Origin: Fennellomyces sp. T-0311
Lineage: Eukaryota > Mucoromycota > Mucoromycetes > Mucorales > Lichtheimiaceae
Length of the DNA: 64,000 nucleotides
Assembly (NCBI GenBank): GCA_025266875.1
Contig: JALLLT010000010.1
Span: forward strand, 930,001-994,000
Reading direction: 5' to 3'
Shown here one piece after another: positions 10,532-22,976 of the stretch. Each line of letters starts with the position of its first letter. The first letter of the stretch is position 1. The notes under the pieces were generated by a model that was not told where the DNA came from, ran no database searches, and saw only the letters and a program-made list of their open reading frames with translations. The position numbers and the translations under genes are program-made.

Positions 10532-11126
10532 GCCATCAAAACAACAACAAACAGTTCATTCTCTTACTTTCCATTCTGTACATTTTACGTAATTCATTTT
10601 TGGCATCATACCCTCGATTAAATGCTTGTTGATCGATGCAGTAAACGAGGGCCGCCCGCCGTGGAATACTAATAAGGGACCATATGCAGTACGGTCATGC
10701 TGATCTGCTTGATGCGTGCTTGTGTAACCGGCTACGCAAACTTGTGTGTGTGTGTGTGTGTGCCTGTGGCGTTGGTACTGTTGGTGTTACGCATTTGACT
10801 TTTCTGCTCCCTATTCCGTTTCTCTCTTTCTTCCTTTCCCTTTTGATCTTGGGTTCAGCAGTCTCCTTGTAAGAACACTTTTCAGACACTTTGTTGCCCC
10901 CTATTATCCCATCTCTTACACTCTCACGCACACCCACCGCTCCTGTCTCTCTCTCTCTTTCTCTCGCTTTAACTGCAAAAAGAAAAACCTGTTCAACTTT
11001 TTTTTCTTCTTAACAGCCCCCCTGTCACGTTTTCCGACCGCCTTTTTCAGCTCGTTCGTGCAGCATTCCTGTTCTCTTTTTTCGCTTTTCTCTTCCTCTA
11101 CTTGATTCTTTATCGCCATCTCCATC
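10532..11126. other. Intergenic with (GT)n tract and long CT-rich leader
   Basis: (GT)n at about 10743-10762, then several hundred bases of T/C-rich sequence leading to the Kin4-like start at 11127. Probably the 5' UTR and promoter of the kinase. Confidence 0.65.
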
Positions 11127-14100
11127 ATGACGATGGTCGTTTCTTCTTCAAACGCCACAGTCGTAGACACTCAATCGCCGCCTGCTCCGGCCATTCAGAC
11201 TCCGAGTATCTTCTCTCCCGATGTACCTGCAGGCCCACCACCATCTCGGTCATACTCGGTCACCGCGCCTACCGACCTTCAGCGCTCTGTACAACGCCAG
11301 AAGGAGCAACCACAGCCGCCACCGTCGGATAACATGCCGTGGTGGCAGTACTACTACCAGATGTATCATTATCACCCACCAGCAGGCCGGAAGCCTACCG
11401 TCTTTGGTCCGTATTTGCTGTTACACACTCTCGGCGAGGGCGAGTTCGGTAAAGTCAAGTTGGGTATCCACATAGAGTCTGGCCAAGAGGTAAGCAAAAA
11501 AGCAAGGAAATTAGGAGATGTGCCAAGACGGGGCAATCTATATATATTGATGCATATGTCACGTAATAATAGGTCGCAATCAAGTTGATAAAGAAGGATC
11601 ATATCGACTCATCGTCAAGGATGACCAAAGTTGAACGAGAAATCTCTGTATTAAGGGTACGTTAGTCTTTCTCCTTCACTTTAATTATTATTATTTTTAA
11701 AAGAGAGTAAAAAAAGAGTAAAAAAAACACACTTAAAAATCTATGGCCCCTCCCCCCTTTTTTCCACTCTGTTCGCTAACCCCATGGTTTAAAACTAGAC
11801 GGTTTGCCACCCCTACATCGTCAAACTGTATGACGTGATTGAAACAGAAAGGTACATTGGTATCATATTACAATGCGCTTCAGGTAAGCAAATCGGGAGA
11901 GAGAAGCGCAAAATATATATCCATAGTGACAATAGTAACCATGACAACTGACCACTTTTGCAATTTAGGCGGTGAATTATTTGAGTATATACTTGCACAT
12001 CGATATCTCAAAGAACGCGATGCGTGTCGACTGTTTGCACAGCTGATCAGTGGTGTGCATTACATGCATCAGAAACATATCGTTCATCGAGACTTAAAAT
12101 TGGTATATATTTATATCTATATGCGGCTGAATAGGCTGATAACGTATTGTTTTTATAAAAATAGGAAAACCTACTTCTCGACCGCGATCGTAACATTATC
12201 ATCACTGACTTTGGATTTGCGAACCAATTCAGTTCTGCCAAAAATGACTTGATGGCCACATCATGTGGTTCACCCTGCTATGCAGCACCCGAGCTTGTCG
12301 TGAGTGAAGGAATGTACGTAGGGTCGGCTGTAGATATTTGGTCGTGTGGTGTGATTCTATATGCCATGTTATGTGGGTATCTACCATTCGATGACGATCC
12401 GGCGAATCCGGAAGGCGACAATATCAATTTGTTATACAAATACATCTTGAACACGCAACTGGCATTTCCCGACTATGTCAGTGACGACGCACGCGATCTA
12501 CTGCAAAAGATGCTTGTACCAGATCCCGCCAAGCGATGTACCATGCAGATCATTATGGAACACAATTGGTTGCGACCGCATCGTGATCTTTTCGAGAAAA
12601 CCGTTGACGATCTCGAAGTACAAGCAATGGAAACGTCTGATTTACCTGTTCGCCAACAACTCATGCAACAAGACCAACAAAAAGAGATTAGTGATACATC
12701 CGTGCAACCCACGGGACCTTCTTTGGACGACGATCATGAACAAGCCGCAATCTCGGCCAAGAGTTCCGACGACGCAATGGTACCCACAGCTCAATCCATG
12801 GAAGTTGATTCCGACGATGCACGTGTACCAAAAGAGAATAACCATCAGAGTGACAGTTCTATCATGATTCATTCCGAAAAACCCGACGAGTGTAGTGTCA
12901 AGGGTACAATGACCGCAACGGATCTTGCAAATGCCCCAGATATGTCAACCCTCGAGTTACCAGCATCCATGCATACAGAATCATCGGAATCCACAGCCGA
13001 AAAAGTCTCGGATATTCCCGATGCTATCCCAGTAGAAGAAGAAAAGCCGGATAACATGGAATGTACACCATCTCCTCCAACCAATGGTGGCTCAATCCTA
13101 CAAGCCAAATTCCTCTCTAGCATACAGCGTCAACAACAACAACAACAGCAACAACAACAACAACAACAACAGCAGCAGCAGCAACAACAACAACAACAAT
13201 CAACACAAGAAGAGCAACAACCCAATTTGATGAGCATTAGTACACCTCAACCAACAGTTCCAATTCCATCTTCACCGCCAGCTAGACGCCAACGTTCACC
13301 TTCATCTGCCCCTCCTCCCCAACAGCCAACAAAGCACCATAATAAGGACGGTGCACGAGGTACACGACGCAAGGCACTCAGTCTCCTGGTAAATTCCATG
13401 ACCGACCATTTGCATGACAATGCACGACAACATCCCCCCGGAAACACGAAAAAGACGGCAATGACATTCACTCGTAAACACGGCACACGTGAACGTGCAC
13501 AAAGCGTTTTGACCAGCAATAACCAACGCTACAGTGGATTGAAGCGTGTAGTAGGAAAAGATCGTACGACTTCGGAGAACAATGATGCATTACCGCGCAG
13601 CTCGATGCATGTAATGCCGTCCGTGTCCGAGCAAACAGTAATTCATGACAAGGACAAGCACAAGAGCGCAGGCAAAAAGTTAATGGAATGGTTCAAAAAG
13701 AAGCCTCTCAGTAAGCTCTTTTTTTAAAAAAAATTGTTTTTTAAAAATAAGCTAATTGGTTGCATTAGGCACTCGCCATGGTTACGGCGATATGTTGACA
13801 CCAGAACGGCCGCTCAGTTCACTTCAACGGGCCATGCCTCTTGGCAAATCCTATGCAGTGGATTTTAACGATAGCAAATTACGCACGCATCATGGTGCAG
13901 TAGATCAAGAAGCGCTTACGTCGGGATCACCAGTGGAAGTTCTTGTTGAAGTCAAACAAGCCTTACTATCAATGGGAATTGATGTCAAAAAGGATGGAGA
14001 GTACAAGCTGAAATGTGTTCGTCAACGTCGAAAGCGACCATCATCACAAGAATCAACGACCTCGTCATCGTCGAATTCGCGCACGGACAAGAAACGCCGA

Positions 14101-14544
14101 ATGAGCACCAGTGCCCCTTTCCGCAAGTTACTGCGGCGTAGTGCACATCAGACGACCGATATCACGGGTGGCGACATTGCAGTGTTCCAAACTGGTGAAA
14201 CGGTCTACGGCGATCCGGTGGTCGATCCGGGTGAAGAAGTCAGGTTTAGCGTCGAATTGTGCAAAATTAAGAACTTGCCGGGCTTGTATATTGTTGACAT
14301 ACGCCGCATGCGGGGCAACGTTTGGGCGTACAAGTTCTTGTATCACACATTACTTGACACGCTCAATTTGAGCGGCAAAGGGGGCTACATCAAATCTCCT
14401 CATTCACAACAGCGACAACAACAAAATGGTATCACTACCACAGCCTCTTCCTCATCATCATCCAGAAAAAATACCAATCGTAATAGCTGTTCGAGCAGTG
14501 GTGGAAGCAGTAGCATGCTTGAAGATGTCAAGGAAGAAGAGTAA
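11127..14544 (+). CDS. Kin4/KfsA-like Ser/Thr protein kinase with KA1 domain
   Basis: Exons 11127-11489, 11573-11656, 11799-11883, 11969-12102, 12165-13710, 13769-14544; 995 aa. The kinase domain spans about 93-360: [11 protein letters not shown] loop, VAIK lysine, HRDLKLENLLL catalytic loop, TDFGFA (DFG), and [11 protein letters not shown] activation loop. Conserved [27 protein letters not shown] sequence points to the Kin4/Frk1/KfsA branch of CAMKL kinases, which act in spindle-position checkpoint and septation control. A long, Ser/Thr-rich, poorly conserved region holds poly-Gln at about 544-568. A C-terminal KA1-like domain (about 780-940; [20 protein letters not shown] ... [17 protein letters not shown]) suggests membrane phospholipid binding and autoinhibition. 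The family assignment is by recognition, not alignment. Confidence 0.92.
13129..13200 (+). repeat. Poly-glutamine CAA/CAG repeat in kinase gene
   Basis: About 24 nearly consecutive Gln codons of mixed CAA and CAG, between the kinase and KA1 domains. Confidence 0.95.
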
Positions 14545-14752
14545 AACAGCAACCCCCTTAGATTCAAACTGCTTCTCCGTATACCCCCATCCCTTTTTGC
14601 TTTTTTTTTCCTATCCTCCCTCATCCATTAGTTTTGATTCTCCAACTTCATTGCATCGATCTCCTAACAGTGCTTTTTGTGCCTTTTTTTTCAAAAAGAA
14701 AGCTTGGTTTTTTCTCCCTTTGATTACAAACGGTTTTCAAAGAAAAACAATG

Positions 14753-17377
14753 TTATTTGGTATCAGTGGCATCACTTTCACGTCGTTGCTCTTGATCCTG
14801 TGCAGGGTACTGGCCATAATATTGCTGGTACCATTGATAGTATTGTTCCTGACTCCATTGTTGCTGATCACCACCCTGGCCATAATATTGTGCATAATAG
14901 TCCGCTTGAGCATCCTTGCTGCTTGCCCCTTCTTCTGGAGCCTTTTCAGAAGTAGTAGTAGCATCTTTGTTATCCGCAGCCGGTTTCTCAGGTTTGGATG
15001 CATCATCTGTTGCTCCTGATGAACCATACTGACCACCATACCCTTCATAGTTATAAGGATAACCCCCGTATTGATAACCTATTCATAGTTGAGCAGCCCA
15101 ATTCCCATAACTTTAGATTTCTACCTTGGCCGGATTCGGCATCTTGACCACCGCCCTGTTGGTATTGATCGTATCCGTACTGTGCATAATACTGCTGATA
15201 CTGCGAGTAATCATAGCCACTACCACCATTTCCACCATCATCTTGATATTGCTGTTGCTGTTGGTAATGATGATTGTTGTAGCGATCATTGCCATAGCTA
15301 CGATGTCCACTAAATAAACAATGGCGTGAATAAACGGATACTGAATATTTTCGGTTGATCGACTTACCCGCGACGACCGCCACCATCGCCATAACGTCCA
15401 CCACGGTTAGCCTGTTAAATTTGATAACGGAATCATGAACGGGTTAGTCGTAACGCCCCTTGCAAGAAATCCTATCACCAAACTAAAAAAAAAGGAGCAT
15501 TTTCTTTCTGCAGTCGAGAAAAAAACAAACAGCCTAATCTCCTCACTCTCTCACTCTCCCATATAATAAAAAGCAAATGATCATGTACATTTCCTTCAGC
15601 GACCTTGTCCGTGATAAGTTGCTTGGCCAATGCAATTGCCTCCGGGTTACCTGTTTGCAATAACGACATAATATTTGGTGTTTGACGAGCCAACATTCAT
15701 AAAATCACAATAATAATCGCCCATCGAAGTAACATGCACGACCCTTACAAAGATGCATATAGGGCTAGCGACGACGATATAACACTTACCGAAAATATTC
15801 ACCGTTCGCTCATTCGAATCGTGATCTCCATTTGGATCAACCTTGATACGTGCACCTGATTGATCTTGCAACGCGCGTACAGTTTCGCCGCCTATTTTTT
15901 TTAAAAAGAAAATATTAGTATCACTGCTTTTTATGTATAAACAAACTTACTTTTGCCGATAATAAAGCCAACTGCTGATGTTGGGACTTGAATCGACTCC
16001 TTCTCGTCATGGTTGAATCTTCCACGTCCACCATAACCGCGGTCTTGTGGAGGGCCATACGATCCATGACCTCCATGGCCTCCATGACCGCCACCGCCGC
16101 CTCCACCACCATAGGCACCATAACCACCATCATCATCACCACGTCTGCCACGATCACCTGCAGGCTGCTGTTGACGATAGGCACTCCAATCACGGCTTGA
16201 TGTAATCTATCGTTTAAATTGTTAGTTTCGAACATATACCAAAAAAAACAAAGTAAAATAACATACAGCTGTCGAGGAATGTGGATCATCACTTGCGATC
16301 TCATCGATCAACGCCCTGGCTCTTTGAACAGCGGTAGGTTCACCGACAATATTAATACAACGCTCGCCACTGCGTTCGTTTCCTGTTTCAGCTGCTATAG
16401 TGATCTTGGCACCACTGCGGTCTTCGAGATCGCGAATTGTTTCGCCTTTTCGGCCAATGATCAGACCAACTTTGGATGACGGTACGGTCATGGTTGTTCC
16501 GCCACTACGTGGGCCATAACTAGACATGGCGGGAGCTGTTTCTGTATACGAAGGACGCGCTCCAGCAGCAGGATATCGTGAAGCTTCATTGGAACGCGTA
16601 TCATCAACGATTTGTTGAATCATATCTCTGGCAATCTTGACTTGATCTGCTTCGCCCGTCATGTGAACCTTTCGTTCTGTATCACCCGTGTCTATTACGT
16701 ATAAGATTAGAGTTTTCCATCCCGCATTTGGATTTGTTTTGTTTCGCTATCTAACCTGTCGCAATTTGAACTTTGGCACCTGACATACGTTCAATCTTTT
16801 TCAAATTGTCACCGCCTTTGCCAATCACCACACCGACCATGTGATTGGGTACAGAACAATCATCTTGCACAACACTGTCGTTGGCATAGTCCCCGCCACC
16901 ATATCCGCCACTCGCTGCCTTTCGCTCTTCCGATCCAAGCCCATAACGAGGTCGAGAAGATGATTCATCTACGAAAACCATTTCAACAAGGCTGGTCTCA
17001 AAAAAGAAAGGAAAAATAAAAACTTACAGCGGTCGTACATGCCACGCTTAGTATCACGTTGGTCGTCATAGTAATTACCACGGTAAGTAGAACGCGAGGA
17101 ATATTCGTCATCGTAGGGGTCGTCACGATAACCACGCTTTGTACCTTTGTTTTTGATGAGTTAACGTTAAAAAAGGCTATGCCACTTTGCCGTATTTATT
17201 ACCTGATGGTGCTGCAGCTGGTGGCGCAGGAGTAGCCGCGGTATTTTGCTTTTTGAGTTTTTCTGCAATGGCTCTTGCTTTCGACAATGCATCATTGAAG
17301 TTAACAGGAGCAGAATTGCCTGTCAATGAAGGTGGAGGTGGCACAGCCGACAAATTGCCTGGTTGTTGATGGTCCAT
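14753..17377 (-). CDS. Three-KH-domain RNA/ssDNA-binding protein, FUBP/KSRP-like
   Basis: Ten exons: 17377-17203, 17144-17028, 16968-16756, 16691-16267, 16206-15951, 15891-15790, 15650-15589, 15411-15368, 15309-15125, 15078-14753; 634 aa. KH1 (about 142-205) has VVIGKGGDNLKK, KH2 (about 235-300) VGLIIGRKGETIRDL, KH3 (about 380-445) VGFIIGKSGETVRAL, each with the GXXG loop. Glycine-rich linkers separate them. The C-terminal tail is Tyr/Gln/Gly-rich with repeated YYxQY motifs, as in FUBP/KSRP family proteins and prion-like RNA-binding proteins. Likely role: nuclear or cytoplasmic mRNA binding and stability. Most junctions split codons cleanly. The exon 7 donor (GTACAT) and the 46-nt last intron are the least typical. 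Confidence 0.88.
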
Positions 17378-17886
17378 GATGTTTTTTGCTCTTTCAGAAA
17401 AAGTGGCGTGTGGAAAAAGAAAAGAAAAATGTTTTCCCCCACACTTATAATTTTTGGCGACGTTTTTTTTTTGCCACTCCCTTGGCCAATGAATTCTTGT
17501 GTTGCACTTGGCAACCTTAACAAAACGCAATACAAGCTGCCATTTTCCAGTGTATGTGTGTTTTTGCCGGATGTTCGCAAGAGCTGCAGAGTACGGATAT
17601 GGCTCATTGTTAACCTTGCATTGAAAGGGCCAAAGAAAGGGTAAATTTCGCATGAGTCCGGTGTGTTCATTGAAAGAAAAAAATAAGCTTGTAAGACAAA
17701 ATGTACCAGATGACGTATATACATTTTTATGGGTATGCATAAAGAGCTATTGACATGTTTTCTTTTTCTATATACAGGAAACTATCTACGAGATAACCCT
17801 AAAAAGCGAATAATTTTAGAGGGAAGCGATGAACACCTATAGATACAAAGTGTTAGTGTCGAAAGAAAGTGCAGAGTCATTCATCT
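17378..17886. other. Intergenic between two minus-strand genes
   Basis: Upstream region of the KH gene and 3' flank of the coiled-coil gene. An in-frame extension of the KH first exon reaches 17740, but no splice or codon evidence supports using it. Confidence 0.55.
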
Positions 17887-18348
17887 TTACATTTTTCTAT
17901 GTTTGGGTTTTGATCGGTGCTGCTGTTCTTGCTGTTGGTGATGCAGCTGCTGTAACATAGCAGTATGCTGCGATTGCAACGATTCAAACTTATCGAGCGT
18001 TTCCATGTACTGCTTTCGGTAAGTCTCCGCCCTTGCATCAGCTTCAATAACCTCATGGGCGAGCTTTTTGATTTCCTCCAAGATATACTGCGTTGTCGAT
18101 TGCATATGTTTGAGGGACACATCTTCTTCTTCAGGAATCTCGGAAAGTGGCGGTTTGTTCCATGACAACCGATGTGAGTTGCTAGGCGACGGTAGCGGTG
18201 GAGATATAATCGGAGGCGGTAAGGACAATCGATGAGCCTGGCGATTGGATGAAGGTAAAGGTTGAGGTGGTGAAGGCGGCAATGATCGGTGGTGAAGATG
18301 CTTTGTTATCTCATCAATGGTAGGAGGAGTAGCAACACGTAGTGCCAT
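17887..18348 (-). CDS. Small Pro-rich coiled-coil protein, function unknown
   Basis: A single-exon ORF of 153 aa. I do not recognise a family. Residues 1-80 are Pro/Ser-rich with PPP clusters. Residues 85-150 form a heptad-rich, Gln-rich helix (EEIKKLAHEVIEADARAETY and on) that should form a coiled coil. There is no signal peptide or membrane segment. It lies divergent to the gene at 18777 with 428 bp between starts. The biased composition argues for a real protein, possibly a scaffold or adaptor. Confidence 0.6.
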   Translation of the reverse strand: MALRVATPPTIDEITKHLHHRSLPPSPPQPLPSSNRQAHRLSLPPPIISPPLPSPSNSHRLSWNKPPLSEIPEEEDVSLKHMQSTTQYILEEIKKLAHEVIEADARAETYRKQYMETLDKFESLQSQHTAMLQQLHHQQQEQQHRSKPKHRKM

Positions 18349-18776
18349 TCGTTAAAAGGGAACGTCAAAAGGGGCGGGGATAAGATATAGTATAATATAA
18401 AGGAAGGGTTAAAGGATGCGGTATGAACAAGACAGACAGCACGTAATCGAGATATATATATAATTTTTCACAACAAGGAACCGATGTGTCTCCATTGTTC
18501 CCAACGTTTTGTATTTTTGCCACAATGGGATATCCATAGCCCGGTTTAATTCTGTATTCGTCGATTTAGCAAAGAAAGGAGTGAAGTTTAGCGTATGTCT
18601 GCCAACAGTCTGTCGGCAAAGTAACATTCAGCTGATAATTCGACAGGCAAAGGGAGGGGTTACGCTGTTGAGGGAAAGATGGAAGTCTCTCAAAAAAAAA
18701 AAGGGGTTGGATCCTAGTTGTCTCTTTTTTCTTTTCTTTTCTCTTTTTTTTTCAAAAAAAACAATCTTTTGTAAAG
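18349..18776. other. Divergent promoter region
   Basis: Lies between the coiled-coil gene (minus) and the acidic membrane-protein gene (plus). Contains T-rich tracts at about 18725-18765 on the plus strand. No further gene seen. Confidence 0.55.
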
Positions 18777-21541
18777 ATGTTGTTAGAGTATGCATTACAG
18801 ACGATTTTAATTTTACCAAGCGCGGTTGCTCTGTTACTGGCAACGTGTCTATTGTCCTTGCAGTTGTTTGTTGTTCCGCTACACTTTTTACCCGACGCAG
18901 TAGTGACCCGATTGCGGCGATCGCCAGCATGTTATGCCAGCGACTCTTCGTTAGTCAAAGCATATGATTTTGTCATTGTTGGAGGTTGGGATACGGGCCT
19001 TGTTCGCTTCCATTCCTGTTATTAAACTGCTACACACAGGAACACTTGCCAGTCATGTATGGTTTATGCGACTGCAAAAGCAACATCCTAAAGCAACTAT
19101 TCTCTTGCTCGAGCCGCCACTACTGGATTATCGATCGTTAATATTCACTTTCTTTGCAGGCTTAGATATCGGTGTACGCCACGATGTACCTGTAAGTTGA
19201 ATTACTGGCATACAGAGAACGGGCTATACATTAAACGCATTCGTAGTATTTCCGAGCCTATCCATTCTATCGAGTATCATCTTCAGCAGAGTTAACAGCG
19301 AATCAAAAAACGCCTTACGTTCGGTCTGTCATTAATACTTTCGAGGTGCTCATCAATGAACTGGCCCGCGATCTCGCGGCGCATGACGATCCGGCAATCA
19401 AACTCCCATGCTATCGAATTGTGCAGCGCGTTGATCCGGCGACGATCGAAAAAGAAGGAGCGTTGAGCTGTCGGCACGTTTTCCCCATACAGTACAGCGG
19501 ACTACGCAATGCTCAAAACCTTAAAGTTTTGTTGGGCGTCGAATCGATCACTTGGCTTGGGTACACAAGAGATCGACGTCTTGCCGTTCAAGTCGATATT
19601 CAAAACCAAGGTGAGGCTTTTCTCACCCTCCCCTCGTAACAAGTTACCGACAATGATACTGTAGAACAACCCTTTGTATTTTACGTGAACCGCGACCTAC
19701 ATCTTTTCGACACCGTGAATGCGGCAGGTTCATCGGAACCATCGATTCAGGAGCACCAGTTCGAAAACCTTACAGATCATCAAGAAAATGACGACGAAGA
19801 CGACGACGAGGACGGCAAGGTCGGCAACTCACTCCATCAACGATTCTATGCTTTCCGGCGCATCAGTGTGGACGAAGACAGCTGTGCATTGTGGACATTT
19901 GATTTAGCCGAAGAGTTTGACGGCGACCCTTCGTCTGATCCAGGCACTGCCATTGAAATCCTCGTCGGTTTCGGTGCCAACACACCGCATTCTGCAGAAA
20001 AAGAAGAGTTCTTTGAAACGGCTACATCGTTCAAGGTATTGCAATTGACTCAAGTATCGGACGGATGGGTGGGATTGGAGATTCAGCAAACGGTGTACAA
20101 CGACAGCAAGCATCATCTCATGCACTGGGGCTATGAAATGATCCAGCGCGTGTTCGATGGATTAAATGCGGACGGTATCGTGGACATACATTCGGATACG
20201 GCCTCGGTTAACACCATCCCACAGTCACCTGGTCTATCACCCACAGCCGATCAAGAACCACTCACACCGACCATCAAACGCCACTCGGAAATGTTTCCGC
20301 ATGCCCGAGTCCATCGTCCGACAGCTGATCACTTGATTGTCAAGGACGACCATGATGGACAGCAACGGTTGCCATCGTATCTTGCCAGAATTTGGAGCCT
20401 GGTCTTTGTCGATAACAACCATCACGTAGCCGAGCTACTTGCTGATCCAGACGCGGCTGAGAAGCATCATCCATTTTCAGCCAAACTTGCTCGACTATTG
20501 CAAAGTCGCGCATGTTTTCGTAGCACGGAAGATCCGGCCATTCTTCGTTCAACGGTAGTTCAATCGCGTGAATTGAATCAGCAAACACCCGAAGAGGAGG
20601 ACGAAGAGGAGGATGAAGATGATGGTCGGCGCTCGTCTTATGGTTCCTTGAGTGATCTCGAAGGAAACTATTATTCTGCAGACCCTTATAGTGTTGCTCA
20701 GCAAGAAGAAGATGACGAGGATGAGGATGAGGATGAGGACGATGCAGTTTCGACGAGCGAAGAGTATCAGCACGATCAAACCAGCAGTTCAGATTCGTCT
20801 ACTTCGGAAGGGTCTGTCATTAGCGAAGGATCCTATGATCACAGCGACGAGGTGTCGTATGCCAATAGTGGTGACGAAGACGAGGAGGATGAACAGGAAG
20901 AGAATCAAGAGGACGAAGATGAAGAAGAAGGCGAGGAGGAACAATTGGTGGACGATGTTGAAGAAGAAGAATACGAAGAAGAATACGAATACGACGACGA
21001 GACGAATCCAAAAGACAGTGAAGAGTTCACACACGAACAAGTTGAAGAGGAACTAGAATGCGAGCCAGAATATGAAGCTGAACAAGTGGCTGAAGAAGAA
21101 GCAGAATATTACGAGGATCCAGAACAAGAAGAGCAGGAGCAGGCGGTGATGGAAGAACAAGAGCAAGAAGCGATGGCGGAAGAGTATGTGGAGCAGCTCC
21201 AAGAAGAAGAAGAAGAGCAGCACGATGAAGGCGAGGCACATCCTGTGGAACCTGGAGAAGATGATCGGCACGAGGATGTGGCACCGGTCATCGAAGCACC
21301 AGCTGTCAACAATCAAGACACTGAGGACGAATTGCAGGCGGCGGTCGAAGATTTGTCCCCGTCGGAGCCGGCGGTGGAGGAACAAACACGGGAGCCCGAG
21401 GTGAAGGTGCGCGAGACAGAATACTTTTCAGATGCAGTGGCAGCGTCAACGGCTGAAGAGCGGCAGCCGGTAGAGGAAGAGAAGACGCAGGCGGGCGGCA
21501 AGAAAAAGAAGAAGGCTAAGAAGCAAAAGAGGAGAGTTTAA
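18777..21541 (+). CDS. Membrane-anchored protein with degenerate FAD/GMC-like fold and long acidic tail
   Basis: Exons 18777-18984, 19040-19191, 19247-19610, 19665-21541; 866 aa. Residues 5-40 are a strong hydrophobic segment (signal anchor). Next comes YDFVIVGGTLASHVWFMRL and a TILLLEP strand, laid out like the beta-alpha-beta FAD site of GMC oxidoreductases (YDFVIVGxGxAG ... VLLLEAG) but with the second glycines lost. RLAVQVDIQNQ near 230 recalls the GMC strand that precedes the EVILSAG turn, also altered. Residues about 560-840 are extremely Glu/Asp-rich; the last residues are a Lys-rich cluster. Probably a non-catalytic, fungus-specific protein; GMC descent is inference. The first intron uses a GTTGGG donor, chosen because it restores the frame. 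Confidence 0.6.
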
Positions 21542-21652
21542 AAGAATAAATATTTGTATTTAAAGCTGTGCCTGGCAATTTAACCCAGAAAGGACGCGAG
21601 CCTTTTCTGACCCGTCCTTTTCCCTCCCTCCACTCTTCACCTTTTCCCTCCC

Positions 21653-22650
21653 ATGGAAGATCATCGTGTCCCATCTTTTGTCCAGTACCCCCAAAAGCGA
21701 AAGAGAACCGTCTCTGATGCCGAGAAACCCAAGCTGCGAGTCCACAAGAGGCGAGGTACACCTTCGCTTTTGCTAATCTGTAAGAAAACCCGCAATTCTA
21801 AATCTGCCATCAGTAGAAACCGAATCGAGAATGACTCGTTCAAGGAGCAGTGTGATGGAAAGCGCAAAGGTCAGTACGACGATCTTGGAGATACGTTAGA
21901 TGCTGAAACGAGCTGTGTTAGTGCATAAAGCCGGTCGAAGCTGAGGCCATCGCGACGGAAAAGTAAGGTCTGATCAGCGCAGTTATTGCTAGTGGTATTA
22001 ACACAGCAGTGAATAGCATGGACGTGGATGAGAGTGAAGTCAAGGCAGTGGCGGTTGCAGTGGCGGTCGTAGAGACAACGACAACGGCAGAGGAGGAGGA
22101 GGTTGAAAAAGAAGGGGACCAGCATGCAGGTAGCAAGGAGACCGAAAAAGTCAGGGATAAACCTGTAGCCACCGAAGAGGTTGCACCAGCAAGGCAAGAC
22201 GAGTCTAACGCAAACACTGGCCTGGCTCCTGCTGCAACTGATCTGAGCAACGAGCAGGATGGAGAGTGCAACCAGACAGTCCCTGTTCAAGACGACAGCT
22301 CCCCATCCTCATCAGCTGACGTGCCGGAAACGACCAAAGTTAAATCATCCGATGTTCCAAATGAGCAAGTAACAGTAGAGCAACCGGCAGTGGAGCAGCC
22401 AACAATGGAACCCGTAACAGAGGAGGAACAGCCATCAGTGGAAGCAAAGGCATCAGTAGAACAGGCAACAGCAGAGCTGAACCAAGAAGAGCCCATGGAC
22501 GAGGATCAGAATGATGAAGAAAGCACAAGCGTTGCCAGCACAGCCGTCAGCGATGCCTCCGAAGAAGTCAAAGCGACTGAACAAGCGACATGGCTTTCGT
22601 CGATCTGGAATTCGTTCACCTCACCCTTCAGTTGGCGATCCAAAAAATAG
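21653..22650 (+). CDS. Nuclear-type protein with basic N-terminus and acidic C-terminus, function unknown
   Basis: Best model: exons 21653-21755, 21814-21869, 21941-21962, 22010-22650; 273 aa. The first 65 residues are basic with a classical NLS (QKRKRTVSDAEKPKLRVHKRR region). The rest is Glu/Val/Thr-rich, low complexity, and ends in WLSSIWNSFTSPFSWRSKK, a Trp-rich amphipathic helix. I recognise no family. The third exon (22 nt, acceptor GTCGAAG) was chosen because it is the only junction found that keeps the last exon in frame without a 30-nt intron. A shorter protein starting at 22018 is possible. It begins 111 bp downstream of the preceding same-strand stop. Confidence 0.45.
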
Positions 22651-22976
22651 CCACACACACACACACACCAACACCTCCCCCATATTTATATAGTCATCTC
22701 GCATTCTTCACATCTTCTTTCGATTTATACACACAGGAACGTTGAATAAAGGTATAAACAATTTATTACTTGCACATCATTTAAAGTGCTAAAGGAACTA
22801 AGGCGTAGTAGTTAATTACATGCAAAAATCAAAGACATAGAAACAGAAAAAAAAATTCCTTCAAAATGAAGAAAAGAAAAGCAAAAGCGGATATACATAA
22901 ATCAGCGCATAATAGTGAGAAGTATGAGTTAAAAAAAAGGTACAGAAAGTGATGTCAGTTGCATGTCCACAACTCT

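Noticed and set aside
20549..21404. Long ORFs antisense or shifted to the acidic region
   Set aside because: GAA/GAC-rich codons create open frames on the other strand (Leu/Phe/Val-rich). These are composition shadows.
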